Origin: Ctenosaura bakeri
Lineage: Eukaryota > Chordata > Lepidosauria > Squamata > Iguanidae
DNA length: 64,000 nucleotides
Reading direction: 5' to 3'
Assembly: GCA_948474755.1 (NCBI GenBank)
Contig: CAOLHI010000256.1
Location: 124,001-188,000, forward strand
Notes under the pieces: model-generated
The model's input: the letters and a program-made list of their open reading frames with translations, nothing else
What the model was told of the DNA's origin: nothing
Database searches by the model: none
Part shown: one piece after another, positions 1 through 10,994 of the stretch
Position numbering within the stretch: the first letter of the stretch is position 1
Layout of the letters: the number at the start of each line of letters is the position of its first letter
Translations under genes and position numbers: made by a program

Positions 1-611
1 GTGGATTTGACATTCACGGATTTGATTATTTGCGAGTTTCTCCAACCTCTGTTCCCCCACCTCAGGTACTAGTTTTGTGGGGAAAATTTCCCTCTTGGTG
101 GCTCCCATGAGGCTGTCCAGCTCTTTAAAAACCTCTCCAGTCCTCTTCCTCCGCCAGTCACTGCCTGGCCAGCCAAGGACAGCCCAAAGCCTGACTTCTC
201 AGGACCACAAGCCCACTCCCAAAGCTCTCCATACACCCATGGAAGGAGATGGGCAAGACAGAGGAAGTACAGGACCACAATGCCAACCATCTCCTTTCCC
301 TGACATGGTTTAGACGTTGGAACACCCATTCTCCCCACCCACGCCTCAGCCCCGTTCTGACAGAAACACAAATTATGACATTTGCAAATTTTTCACTTTT
401 GCAAGAGTCCTGTGCCCCTAAACCTAGCGAATGTGGAGGGCCAAGTGTATCTTGATTGAGGCCATGTCTCCAAACTCTACAGGTGAGTTCCTTTGTCTAG
501 AAGAACACAAGAAGAGCTATGCTGCGTCAAACTGAAGGCCTTCGCATTCTACTGCTCTGTTTACAAAGTGGACTCTTAGGCAATTAAAAAATAGTGTCTC
601 TAATTTGTGGT
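1..611. other. Unassigned flank, nothing recognised
   Basis: No gene, RNA or clearly recognisable repeat is visible here. If the minus-strand donor near 2249 is real, this stretch would lie in the first intron of the gene that starts at the 1.55-2.55 kb CpG island. Confidence 0.4.
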
Positions 612-845
612 TTGTTGTTATGTGCCTTCAAGTCATTTCTAGCTTATGGTGACTGTAAGGTAAACCTATCACACTGTTTTCTTGCAAGATTTCTTTAGAG
701 AGAGTTTGCCTTTGCCTTCCTCTGTGGCTACTAGAGTGTGACTTGCCAAGTTGACCCAGAGGGCTTCCACAGCTGAGAGGGGATTCAGATCCTGGTCTCT
801 TGGAGTCATAATCCAATGCTCAAACCAGTACATCATGCTGACTCC
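612..845 (-). repeat. tRNA-derived SINE, Sauria type
   Basis: Read on the minus strand, this has a degenerate tRNA-like head (caaaccag...tggattatgactcc, then a B-box-like gatcctggtctc on the plus strand). A body follows with the 'gtgacttgccaagttgaccc' and 'ttgcctttgccttcc' blocks shared with the other copies. The tail 'tgtgccttcaagtcatttc' corresponds on the minus strand to the conserved acttgaaggcaca end. That tail resembles the Bov-B LINE 3' end used by Sauria SINEs. The copy is diverged. Confidence 0.75.
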
Positions 846-884
846 CATTGTTTTTAATACTGAAGGTGACATTTAGCCATCCTC

Positions 885-1165
885 ACCCATAAATATTGAT
901 TTTGCTAATCTCAATCAATTTATCTAATCCTCTTCAACAGGCAGCCACGGCTACATCTTGTGGCAGTGATTTCCACAGTTTAACTATACATGGTGTGAAG
1001 AAGCATGTCCTTTTATCTCTCCCAATCTCCCACCATTCAGCTTCAGTTCTAGTATTACCAGAGAAGGAAAACAACTCCCCACCCACCTCCTCCACACCCT
1101 GCCTCTTTTTACACTCTCCCCAGCATGTCTCCCCTTACTCAGTTATTTTTTCTAAGCCTAAACAG
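885..1165 (-). repeat. CR1/L2-like LINE 3' fragment
   Basis: This contains the block 'acatcttgtggcagtgatttccacagtttaactatacatggtgtgaagaag', which is shared in degenerate form with 38095-38430. That family ends on its sense strand in a '..ctgatccagcagggc..' type 3' terminus, seen at 45985-46065. It is in antisense orientation here and 5'-truncated. The exact LINE clade is uncertain. Confidence 0.55.
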
Positions 1166-1179
1166 CCTCCAAACCAGGG

Positions 1180-1258
1180 ATGGGAATGGCTGGAGTGCAA
1201 TTCCCAGCAGCCTTAGCTAGTCTAAGTGATGGTGAGATAGGCTGGGAGTTACAACTCA
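1180..1258. repeat. Short 'accaggg...gcaattcccagcagcc' foldback repeat
   Basis: This is a copy of the short imperfect palindromic repeat whose arms read approximately 'ggactgcaactcccagcatcc'. Here the arms are tggagtgcaattcccagcag and ctgggagttacaactca. It abuts the large palindromic element at 1259. Similar copies occur at 8775, 13165, 39525, 42435, 54320 and 60000. Confidence 0.55.
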
Positions 1259-1436
1259 GGCCATTTCCGCACAGCCTGTTATAGCGCGATGATTCCACTT
1301 TCAACCTCCTCTGGCATCCTGGGGTTTGCAGTTTCGGGAGGGGCCGGTGGCCCCTCCCGAAACTGCAAACCCCAGGATGCCAGAGGAGGTTGAAAGTGGA
1401 ATCATCGCGCTATAACAGGCTCGTGCGGAAATGGCC
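1259..1436. mobile_element. Palindromic foldback MITE, copy 1 (GC-type)
   Basis: This is a 178-bp near-perfect inverted repeat with almost no loop. The left arm starts GGCCATTTCCGCAC and the right arm ends GTGCGGAAATGGCC. The element is flanked by TCA on both sides, giving a 3-bp target duplication. Both arms carry the same diagnostic variant (GGCATCC / GGATGCC), which is shared with the copy at 10815. CpG sites (CCGCAC, AGCGCGATG) are intact. Terminal sequence and 3-bp duplication suggest a PIF/Harbinger-derived MITE; no transposase is present. Confidence 0.85.
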
Positions 1437-1549
1437 TCAATGACCTCTGGAAAACACCCAGGGTCCTTTCTTAACGTCAGCACAAAGCTTGCCTTCCTTC
1501 TGCTCAGACTCAGGATCCACCCTGGGCAACCGCTTCCCTCACCCCTCAT

Positions 1550-2550
1550 CCCTGTGGTCCTCCAGACGCCAATGAACTACCATCCCCGTCGTGCCTCCTC
1601 GTTGGCCAGCCCGGCTGGGGCCGACGGGAACTGAGGTTCAACGCCGCCTGGAGGCCACAGGTTCCCCTCTCACCGACTCAGAGGACACGGTTCCCTCTCC
1701 CGCCTCCTCAGCCCAGGCGCCTGAAGGGCCCCTCGGCCAGTCCCCCCCGCACCTCGCGGGTCGCCTCCAGTCGGCACCCACCTCCCGGCTCTCTGCGTCA
1801 GGCGCCTTTCTCTCCGGCGAACTCCTCGCCGCGGGGCCGGCTGGACGCCCCCCGTGAAGCGAGCCCCGCGCGTCAAGCTCCGGCGCCCTCCCCGCCGTCC
1901 TTGCCGGCGCCGGTCGAGCCTTCGGCGAAGGAAAGCAGATTCCATCGGTCCCGCCACTCCAAAATGGCCCCGGCTGCTGCCCTGTGATGAAGGAGCCCTC
2001 CCTCCCTCGGTCCCTCCCTGCCTCCTCTCCTCCCCAAATTCCGTGGGGGCGACGTGCGCCCCGGGACTTTGGAAACGCCCCCGGCTCCCCCGTGCGCCCC
2101 GGAAAGGGAGACGCGTCAGGGGCAGGGGGTCGTAGGGGCCGACCTCGAGGGAACCCAGCAGCACCCTCCCTGGGCGGTGGGCAGGCGAGGAGGGAGAGGA
2201 AGGGAAGGGCGCGGGGCCGCCCGGACCAACGCCCCTGCCCGCCCCTTACCTTGCTTTTGGCGGCGCATCCACGACGGAGCGTCCGGACAGGCAGCGGCTG
2301 GAAAGTGCGGCTGGCGGAGGCGGGGCGGCGAGGAGGAGGAGCGAGGCGGCCTTGAGGTGGGAAGGGTGGGCGGCCGAACCTGGGCAACGCGGGGCTGGGC
2401 CGGAGAGCGGACCAAGCGCCTGAATCACTCCGGGGAGTTCGTCGCGTCTTGGGAGGGAGGCGGGGAGGCACGTGTGAATGAGCCATCTTGGGTACAGCAG
2501 CGCATGATGTCAGCCCGTGGATGCTGCCACCTGGGGCCCCTTGCTTGACA
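1550..2550. promoter_or_regulatory. CpG island 1, promoter of an off-window minus-strand gene
   Basis: This stretch is G+C-rich and CpG-rich, with many CCGCCC/GGGCGG-type boxes. GCCATCTTG at about 2482-2490 is a YY1 site reading CAAGATGGC on the minus strand, a common position just downstream of TATA-less start sites. A CACGTG E-box sits at about 2469. A strong minus-strand splice donor follows at 2249. Together these suggest transcription toward lower coordinates. In the human cluster the gene beyond ZNF581 would be ZNF580 or CCDC106, but nothing in the window identifies the gene. Confidence 0.6.
2248..2510 (-). other. Candidate first exon ending at donor CAAG|GTAAGG
   Basis: On the minus strand the sequence reads ...CCAAAAGCAAG|GTAAGGGGC, a near-consensus donor with GT at 2249-2248. 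An ATG 19 bases before the junction would encode only MRRQKQ before the intron, so the exon may be a very short coding exon or a 5' UTR. The start boundary is a guess based on the YY1 site. No downstream exon is recognisable between here and position 1, so the gene continues outside the window. Confidence 0.4.
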
Positions 2551-2935
2551 CGAGAGTCGCCTGGCTGAGTCAGCCAGCCAGGGACGCGTGGGGCATGTGT
2601 AAAACTAAAAAAAATCACGGAACAGAGAGCAGGGTGGTCTTAAGCGCCCCTGAAGCTGGGCTGGGGTGGAGTTGAGCCCCTTATGAAATGATCAGGCTCC
2701 AAGGATCAGGATCCCCCAGCCTCCTGGCTAGTTGGGTCTCTAAGAAGCACCACTCAGGCATATCCTAGTTTATAGCCATTTTTTTATTTACTTAAAGAGG
2801 GTTATATTTTCATCTTTCCTTGGTATATTTACATTACACTTTAAACAATTTTATGGCAATTTATTATTTTGTCATTGCCTTCAAAGCAGTCACATTGTTA
2901 ATACTTTGCTGGTGGTGTTCTTATTCTCTGTATTC

Positions 2936-3112
2936 TCATGCAAGTAGTGCTTTGAGTGTTAGACGACAACCCTCGAGACCAGGGTTTGATTCTCCCCTCT
3001 GCCGTGGAAACCCACTGGGTGACTTGGGTAGGTCGCACATTCTAACCCCCAGAAAACCCTGTGATAGGATTGCCTTAGAGTTGCCATAAGTTGGAAACAA
3101 CTTGAAGGCACA
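2936..3112 (+). repeat. tRNA-derived SINE, Sauria type
   Basis: The A-box-like 'gtgctttgagtgttagac' and B-box-like 'gggtttgattc' lie in a tRNA-derived head. 'ccactgggtgacttggg' follows, and the Bov-B-like tail 'gttggaaacaacttgaaggcacacaacaac' closes the copy. The middle block (ggcaatggcaaacccc...) present in other copies is missing. This is one of the cleaner copies in the window. Confidence 0.85.
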
Positions 3113-4299
3113 CAACAACCACATGAAATTCATGATGACCTGCCTGCCAGTCTGGACAGTTCCCTCCATGCACACACTCAGCCTCTGATTTGTTTGGAAT
3201 GGTTCCACGGGCCAGTAAAGTAAGAATGGCAAGAGTGCTTTTGAGCACATGCTCATTGTTGCTTCAACTTGCTTTTTTCTCATATTCATTACCTGCAGTT
3301 GGGGGCCAGATTTCCCAGACAAAAGATGTGACTCGTGGTTAGGAATGCCTGAGCGGAGGTCCAGGCTCCATGACAGCAGATAGAGGCCAAAAGCTGGCAA
3401 AACATGGGATGATAATACATAATGGGTTCCAATAGTATTAGTTGCAGAGGAGGCAGGTCTAAAAGAGTACACACTCTGATAAGGTGTTTGGATTTTTTTT
3501 TGTCTAAAGTTAATAAAGGGATGGAACAAGCAATACCTCACAACTAGAAATATTCACCCCGACCTCATCTTTTTTTACTACACAAACTATAGGCAAACAT
3601 TTTATTCACTCCAGTCTTTTTCACACCAGGAAAAAAACATGCTTAGTTACCTAGGCATTTTAATTGGTGTAAACCCTGTCTTGTCAAGGGCAAGGCACCT
3701 GTTTGACAAAGGTGAGGCATTCATTTTCAGGGATCTGGAGATCACAAGAGACACCAGCTATAGTGGGAAAAGCCTTAAAATTTATTGCATAGCAAGCAAT
3801 TCAAATAGCATTAGCATACAAGCAATAGTAGCATAGAGATTAAACCCACTTACGCTTATGATTTCTAAAAATATAGGAACAGATTTCTCATCAAGCAAGA
3901 GTCTTTCAATCAGCTGCCCAGGAGCCCGGATGAAGCAACAAAGGGGACCCCTCTGTGTAGGGCCCTCAGTTGCACAGCACTTCAGCTATAAGTCTGTACT
4001 AAACTCCCACTAATGGTACAATCCAGGGGACTTTTATACCTCTTGGTCTGGGAGGACTTGGACAGCTTCCATAGAAACTTTGGGATGGTTTACACGTCTA
4101 GGATGACCCAAACTCCTTTCAGTGGCCAAGGTAACCAATTAAGTGGTGATCTTTTGGGTTCCTCTCAGCACCTGTTATCTAGTACTAGTTGTCCTGAGCC
4201 AAAGGCAGGTGCTCGTTAGCCAACACCACCTGCAACCTTATCTTGCATATATTTTAAGCTAATAAGCATACAGCATACATTAAAGCAAAAAACAGGAAT
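3113..4299. other. Intergenic, nothing recognised
   Basis: No coding exon, RNA gene or clear repeat is seen. The stretch is A+T-rich with scattered short open frames that lack family resemblance. Confidence 0.4.
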
Positions 4300-4462
4300 C
4301 AAAACAAGATATAGTGTGCTTAATTAACCAGAGTCTGAATCCCCATTCGGTCACAGAAACCCACCTGCTGACCTTTGGCACGGTGTACTTTCTCAGCCTT
4401 GCAGAAGGCAGTGGTAAACCTCCTCTGAACAGATCTTGCCAGGAAAACTCTGTAATGGGGAC
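4300..4462 (+). repeat. tRNA-derived SINE, 3'-truncated
   Basis: This shares 'gaatccccattcggtcacagaaacccacctg', 'ggcagtggtaaacctcctctgaacag' and 'tcttgccaggaaaactctgtaatgggg' with the Sauria-type SINE body. The acttgaaggcacaca tail is absent. The copy is diverged. Confidence 0.7.
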
Positions 4463-4981
4463 CAAAACAAAGCAATTTGGAATCCCCTCAACTTCATATG
4501 CTGTCTGAGCACATATTCCTGTATTCTATGCACAGTTATCAACCAATTTTGACTGAATGAAATATTTACACTTAGGTTGACATTCCGAACATTCTCAAGA
4601 CTTTGGGTTTCCCTCTGCCTGCCCCAGGATTCACTGTTTTAGTTCATTTTGCAAGGAACTTCATATAAATTTTAAGGTCCACTCAAACTTTTGTTTTATA
4701 CAAATCAGAGGTGAAATCATCACACTTAATCCAGACAATACCAAGTAAATATCCTAGTGTGTTCATAAATCAATATAATTAAAAACATAAACTATACCTT
4801 GATCTGCCAATTCTGGATAACCACTCCGTTAACTGAGGGCCCATGCACTCCACTTTTCTCTGAACATTTTTGCTTTTCCTTCCTTCTACAATCTCCTGTT
4901 TAGAAATCATTCTTCACCACGATCAGGACAACCCAGCTCCAGGCTTGGACAGTCTGCGAATGGAAGATTACCTAAAACTAG

Positions 4982-5158
4982 GGCCATTTCCGCTCTAGAG
5001 TGTTATAGTGCTATTATTCCATTTGCAACATCCTATGGAATCCCGGGGTTTGCTGTTTCAGGAGGGGCCACTTGGCGCCCCCCAAAACTGCAAACCCCGG
5101 GATTCCATAGGATGTTGCAAGTGGAATAGCGCTATAACAGTCTAGTGCAGAAATGGCC
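4982..5158. mobile_element. Palindromic foldback MITE, copy 2 (AT-type)
   Basis: This is a 177-bp inverted repeat beginning GGCCATTTCCGCTCTA and ending GTGCAGAAATGGCC, flanked by TAG on both sides. The central arms read tttgctgtttcaggaggggcc and its partner. Several CpGs are already lost (TAGTGCTATTATTCC on the left, GCGCTAT still present on the right). It is an intact copy in intergenic DNA. Confidence 0.85.
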
Positions 5159-8100
5159 TAGGGCTGCCAAATCAGGAGCATCTTAGGCCTTGAGTTTTCA
5201 AAAATCAAGAGACCTAGGAATGCCCCCTGTTGTTGTCACAGGTGATGGACCCCGGTGATGTCATCCAGCTCATTATGTACTTCATGGATCAACCACAGCT
5301 GCTCAGAGCATATAACTGAAATAACAAATGCCAAGTCTAACAAAAGAAAAAATGAAGTTTTTTGAAGCTCTGCATTGACCAACACTCCCCATTTCTCCCA
5401 TGTCTTTACAAGCACGCTTTTTAAGAGCACATGGGAGTTGCAGTTCAACCAAAGAATGTTTTCTAAACTCTGCTTTGAACTGAAAACATTCAAAGAAGCT
5501 ATTCCAAAGCAGCTAGCAGCTACAGAGAGGCCAAAACAGACAGTGATGATGGACAGACAATTTTTAATGTAATGCTCTCACCCTGAAATCCCTACCCTTC
5601 AAAGTGAGGACCAGAGAAGAGGGGTCAAGTCTTGAGAACTAAGAACCATACGAGAAACCTTCCTATATAAACCACCATGAGATCCATGCCAGAAGGAATA
5701 CAGGAAATACATACACAAATACAGAAGCAAGGAATACAGATAATACATGTATTACATAGATAATCTCCATCATCCCTATCTGTTCTTAATGTCTAAATAT
5801 CCCCGTGCCTCCTAGGTTGGTTACATTTAATTGGTTCAGTTAGTGCTATGAAAGAACATTATTTTAATCTCTCTGAGACAGCGATGAGCTTCCATTACTA
5901 TTATGTCAGTTAATATCTGTTTTTCACAAACTGCCATAGGCTTTAAAAATACTGAATTATTTTTATAAATCTTGAAGAGAAGAAAAACAAATTCAGTTGG
6001 GGAGGGGGAGTTTTGCAGTTTTTAAAAATGTTTGGTGACGTCAACATAACTTACTGTGTTTCCTATTAATCTGGAAACTACAAGGAATTGTTTTGCTTCA
6101 GAAAACCCAAAATTCCAATGCACTGGAATATGGGGCATAAAAGGAAGAAAAATACAACCTACAGAGCAGTAGCTCTGATAACTAAAATGCATAGAACAGG
6201 TGGCACACTGACTCTGGGAGATTACAGGAGTGGCAGTTCAAAAGACACTTGTTCATGTTCTGTGATGAAACTGGAAGAAGAACTTGGATCAACTGATTCT
6301 AAATGCTAGGGAGCAGGAGAATGCATCTCTGGCAACATTAGCTAATGCAACAAGAGCAGAAAGCATGGCACCTCTCATTCCACATGTATAAGCTAACCAG
6401 GCTGGCAACTGAATTTTACTTCAGTGGTAGTGACAAGGCAGTATCTTCCACTGTATTGGACCACAGAAGACTAGATTAAGGGGCACATTAGGACAAGCAT
6501 ATGGAACACACAGATTTGCCCTCCCAACATTTTGCTACTGCTTCATACCTCTGCAAACATGTGCTGCCTGCTCCTGTCCAAAAATGAATAAAATAAAATA
6601 AATGGCCAAGAGAATGAGTATAATGCACCTCTGCATATTCCCTGCTCAAGAAAATGCTATTAACACCATGGGGTTGCCATAAACCAACAGGTGACTTGGA
6701 GGCTAGTATGTAAACATAATGCATCCATTTTTCAACCCTCAAAAAGAAGCCATTAAGGGTTTCAGTATACCTCTTCCAATATAGTGCCTTTGACAAAGTC
6801 TCAGAAGTTCCAAAACAAGAACTAGGTGAAAAACTCAGCTGGATACGCTACAAGGTGTGGTCTCTTTCCATTTAAAAAGGGGTTTCCAAAGTGACCTGGA
6901 TTAAGGAGGAAGCCTGCCCCATAAGTGGTGACAAAGAGGGCTGTAGAAAATGTAAGGAACTTTGAAAGCTAGAAAATGGTGTAGCATGTGCAGTAAAAGA
7001 CATGAATCTAACACCCAAACACTCAATTAAGTTTAAAAATAGGATCCTTGTGCCTGGCCATGAGTCCACTGCATGGGGGAAGCCACAAAATTCTGTGCTG
7101 TGAAGGAAGACCTCACCCTAAACATATCACACATCCTCCACGTACTGTCTTCTTCATGAGAATGTGAAGGGAAGAATGGATGTGTTTTTGTTTTCTAGCA
7201 TTATGTTTTACATTTGTATTTGTTTGTTTGTGTGTTTTGATTCTGAATAATTATGTACTGCAGAGGGGAGGTAAAAAGAACACAATAATTTCCAAGTCAC
7301 TTGTGCTAGGCCATAAGAAAAAAAAGCCACATTCAGGCAATGTCTTTATTTTAGACCAACACATACGTGCAAAATTGTGAGCAAGCTGGGAGCACAAGTC
7401 ATGCATTCTACATACAATGGAGTGTCGGAGGCAATGTAGAGATTTAAACAGATTAAGTTCCATAGCCAAGGCTGGATTGAGGAGGTTGGGGCTCTGCAGC
7501 AGTTCCAAAAGCAGAGGTTCATATATATTCATGTGATCATAAGCTCCCCTTTCAAGCCTAAGGAACGGGTGCTTCAAGTATCTCCTGCCTCAATTTCATG
7601 GTACACCTACCCCTGAAGAGGCTGGGAACAGATAGATCTACAGCTCTGCTCTCCCTGGGAACATTTCTCTAGACAGCACCTGAGTACAAAAAGTTTGCAT
7701 GTGCAGCCTAGTGGAGCCAGCAGAAGTATGGGGACAGCCACCACCACTACTAAGTGTTCTAGGTAGGGTTCCCACATCTCATGGCCTGGACACATTTCTC
7801 TGATCCTCACATCAAAGAGGAATCTCAGGACAAGAGTACTGTTTTGAATAGTGTGTCTATGTTCATTCCAACCTTTTAGCTTAAGGTTTTTTTTTAATTT
7901 CATTGGCATGTTTCATGCAACTGTGGGTGATGTTTAATATCATGTTCAGTTATATCACCTGGAGCCGTCCTTGTAACATCTCTCTGTGAAAATCACTGTT
8001 ACATCACAAGGAGTAACCCCTTTGACTCCAAAGCCTTAGGGTCTGGGATAGTCCTGACCTGGCAACCTAGTTCTGGCACATTTGCTCCCATTCAGCACTG

Positions 8101-8774
8101 ATGATCCAGTCTTGCCGCTTGGTGTAATTCAGGTTTCCATTTACACTTAGGTGGGCTGGGGCAAACAAAAAGACAAATTTTAAAAAATCTAGTTATTATT
8201 GGCACTTATCTCTTAATCTTTTGCAAAACATACAGATTTTTTGGTAGGCAGAGAAGAAGAGTAAAAAGAAGCAAATCAGTTTTTGTCTGGGACCTGGACT
8301 ACTCTGAGAGATGCAGTCCATTAAGGTAGGACCCTGACTCTAACACATATTAGTTAGGTCTTAATTGTGTAGAAATCTTGACTGTACAACTCATACTTGT
8401 ACATCTAAAACACTCTGAAGCATTACAGCGATTTAAAAGGGATGTTAGCCCACAACTGTGTGAGATGGAAAGGAAGAACCATAATTTTTACTTGATGAAA
8501 TGAACGTGGCTGCTTGTACATGCCACAGAACAGAAGCCACAATTGTTGGTTCATCTGGAGTGAGCAAAACTTATTAAGAGAAGGGTCAACTTAGAAACAG
8601 AGCTAATTTCGTTTCTGTCATATAGGGTGTTCAATTCACTTAGGCAGGCTTTGGAGTGGCCTGCCTACTGAAGCAAGGCTGGTTCCTACTTTATGCACTT
8701 CTGTCAGTGGGTAAAGCCAGGCCATTGAGACATTTACAGAAGTAAGAATTTTATTGGAAAAGTTAACCATTTAA
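5159..8774. other. Intergenic, mostly unassigned
   Basis: No gene is recognised. A short block at about 6660-6705 (ggggttgccataaaccaacaggtgacttgg) resembles the tail of the 5S-derived SINE, and the rest has no obvious assignment. Open frames of 60-108 codons here lack domain resemblance and splice context. Confidence 0.45.
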
Positions 8775-8912
8775 ATATTAGTGGAGGAGTGGGCAAACGG
8801 TGTCCCTCCTGATGTTGCTGAACTGCATTTCCCATCATCCCTAGCCATGACAGCAGGGAGGAACACTGGAAGCTGCAATTCAGCAACATCTGGGCAGCCA
8901 TACATTGTCCAC
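8775..8912. repeat. Short foldback repeat (aactgcatttcccatcatccc type)
   Basis: An imperfect palindrome has arms gatgttgctgaactgcattt and its partner gctgcaattcagcaacatc about 50 bp apart. The core 'gcatttcccatcatccctag' is characteristic of an abundant short repeat seen about ten times in the window. Confidence 0.55.
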
Positions 8913-10218
8913 TCTGGTTATTAGGACCTCTTATATAGAGGCTGTTGAGAGAGCTAGCATCCTCCATTAAGAGATTAAGAAGTGGCAATGGTTCCATCCT
9001 AAGCAAGGTACAGTACAGTACTTGCAATTCTCTGATAGTGAGCTCTACTTTATTGTGTTGCGTATTGCATATTCCCAAGGTATCCTGATTTCATTCACAG
9101 TACCTCTTTCCAGGGTGCCTTGGGAACTGCTGTTCAAGGGAGTAGGGCTCTCTAGCAGACAATTTCAAGTACTTCTCTAAAATACAAATCCCAAGAGAGT
9201 TAAACTGGGATCAAACTGGACCATGAGAGTTAGGGATTATACTGATATAACGGCATAATGCCATAGGGCCACTTCATGATGTCATAGGGCTGCTTCACCT
9301 AAGTTATCATTAGGAATTTGGCATAGTTAGTTTAATTAGGTGAGAAGAATCCATTCCTGTTTCTTCTGTAACATATCTAAAAATCATGATGCTCTAATCT
9401 AACAAGAAGGCCTGCTATCACTCTTTCTTCAAGATCCCCAGTACTAAGTCTTCTGATTCTGCCTCTTTTTGCCCTCTTCACCATCAGTGCAAAAGACATA
9501 GCCAGAAAATCAACTTGATAGAAAATTGTATTCCACTTATCTACATCTTGGAGTCTCTACTTTTCCCACTTACATCTGCTTCTACCCTTCCCTCCAAACT
9601 TGCCCACTCCCCCAGCCCACCCCAGGCACAACTCCAGTGCCTTTAACATAAAGTGCATTTTAATATGCAGAAATGGCCATTGTTGGACAGTGGATGGGCT
9701 TGACATTCTACCAGCATTTTAGCAGAGTTTGGAAATGTTGCCTGTTTGATCTCCAGCTCCCAGAATGCTGAGCCAGCATGACAGATTCTGGAAATGAGTG
9801 TAAATATTTCCAACCTCCGGGTGAGGAAGGAGACAGAACACAAAGTAGAAGTACACCCTTAGCCATGGGATGGAGTTAGTATTTTTGGAATTTCAGGATT
9901 AGGGGGTCAATCTAGTGGGTATCAGCAAAAACAGAACCCAGATCACCTAGATGGAGGGTGTTCTTTATGCAGAGAGAGGAGCAGAAGAATCTTGGCAAGA
10001 GGGATGACAGAGAGTTCTCTGGACAGGGCATGTAGTGAGTGGGGCTAGCAGCCAGGACAGAAGAGTTCTTCTGGAACAAGTTCAACTGCTTGCAGCTTAG
10101 TCTTCCTCACTGATGGGCAAGGGAAGGAAAAGAAGAGGAAATGCATATTTCTACATGGGCCAGCTGTATCCCACATTAGCAGCAAACTACGATGTCCAAT
10201 TAATAAAAGAAAAGAAAA
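8913..10218. other. Intergenic, nothing recognised
   Basis: No gene or assignable repeat is seen. The 9180-9320 part is low-complexity with repeated 'cataggg' words. Confidence 0.4.
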
Positions 10219-10629
10219 TCTAATATATAAAAGTCAAAAGTTTGTTTGGGTCAGGCGAAGACCTCGTATGATTGGCTGTGTCGGGTGAAGACCTCATAGG
10301 ATTAGCTGCCTAAGAAGAGTCTATGGAATCCTGGGGTTTGCAGTTTAGGGAGGAGCCTTTAGAATTCTCAGCCAGAGAGCTCTTGAGCTTCAGTCAACTG
10401 TGTCTGTCTCCAATAGGCTGGCTGCTATGGAGACAAGGCCTAGCAGCAAGGATGAACCCAATGTCTGCATGTTAATAACTCTGTATACAGATTGGATTGG
10501 GGAATATGGAGGGAAAGTTACAGGTACCGGACAAGACAGTTTGGGGAATTAGAGACACAGGAGTTCAAATCTAACAAATATTACCTATGAGAGAATAAAA
10601 TCCCGGGCAACGCCCCATATATATGCTAA
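10219..10629 (+). mobile_element. Non-autonomous Helitron-like element
   Basis: The element begins TCTAATATATAAAAGTC and ends CCCGGGCAACGCCCCATATATATGCTAA. A G+C-rich hairpin-like motif sits just before a CTRR terminus. It is flanked by A on the left (10218) and T on the right (10630), as expected for Helitron insertion between A and T with no target duplication. Inside are two degenerate tandem units of about 30 bp (10250-10308) and part of one arm of the palindromic MITE family (10311-10385). At 411 bp it is far too short to encode a RepHel protein. Confidence 0.7.
10311..10385 (+). repeat. Partial MITE arm inside the Helitron
   Basis: The text 'tatggaatcctggggtttgcagtttaggg' continues into 'agaattctcagccagagag', matching the inner part of the longer palindrome subtype (compare 56440-56520). 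Neither terminus is present, so this is a captured or truncated fragment. Confidence 0.7.
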
Positions 10630-10814
10630 TTTATAATAAAAAGAAAAAGAGGGACGGCTAAAAGGGGCTTGGGAATGCATGCAGCCCACTGGAACTTTGC
10701 CTGTCCTTGCCCTATCTAGATAATGCACAAATGCATTTGTATGTGGGAAAAGTGCTTTTCCTGCAAGCAAAGGCAAGAGTCGAAAAACTGGGGAGAGCGG
10801 CAGGAGCAAGCTTT

Positions 10815-10994
10815 GGCCATTTCCGCACGAGCCTGTTCTAGCGCGATGATTCCACTTTCAACCTCCTCTGGCATCCTGGGGTTTGCAGTTTCGGGAGGGG
10901 CCCGACGGCCCCTCCCGAAACTGCACACCCCAGGATGCCAGAGGAGGTTGAAAATGGAATCATCGCGCTGTAACAGGCTAGTGCGGAAATGGCC
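10815..10994. mobile_element. Palindromic foldback MITE, copy 3 (GC-type)
   Basis: This is a 180-bp near-perfect inverted repeat flanked by TTT on both sides. It carries the GGCATCC/GGATGCC variant in both arms, as copy 1 does, plus an intact CCGCACGAG and AGCGCGATG. It lies immediately upstream of CpG island 2 and only about 70 bp from a candidate splice donor for ZNF581 exon 1. Confidence 0.88.

Noticed and set aside
1638..2618. 326-codon open frame in the minus strand
   Set aside because: It runs through a CpG island with proline/arginine-rich translation in every frame. Overlapping long frames on both strands show it is a composition artefact.
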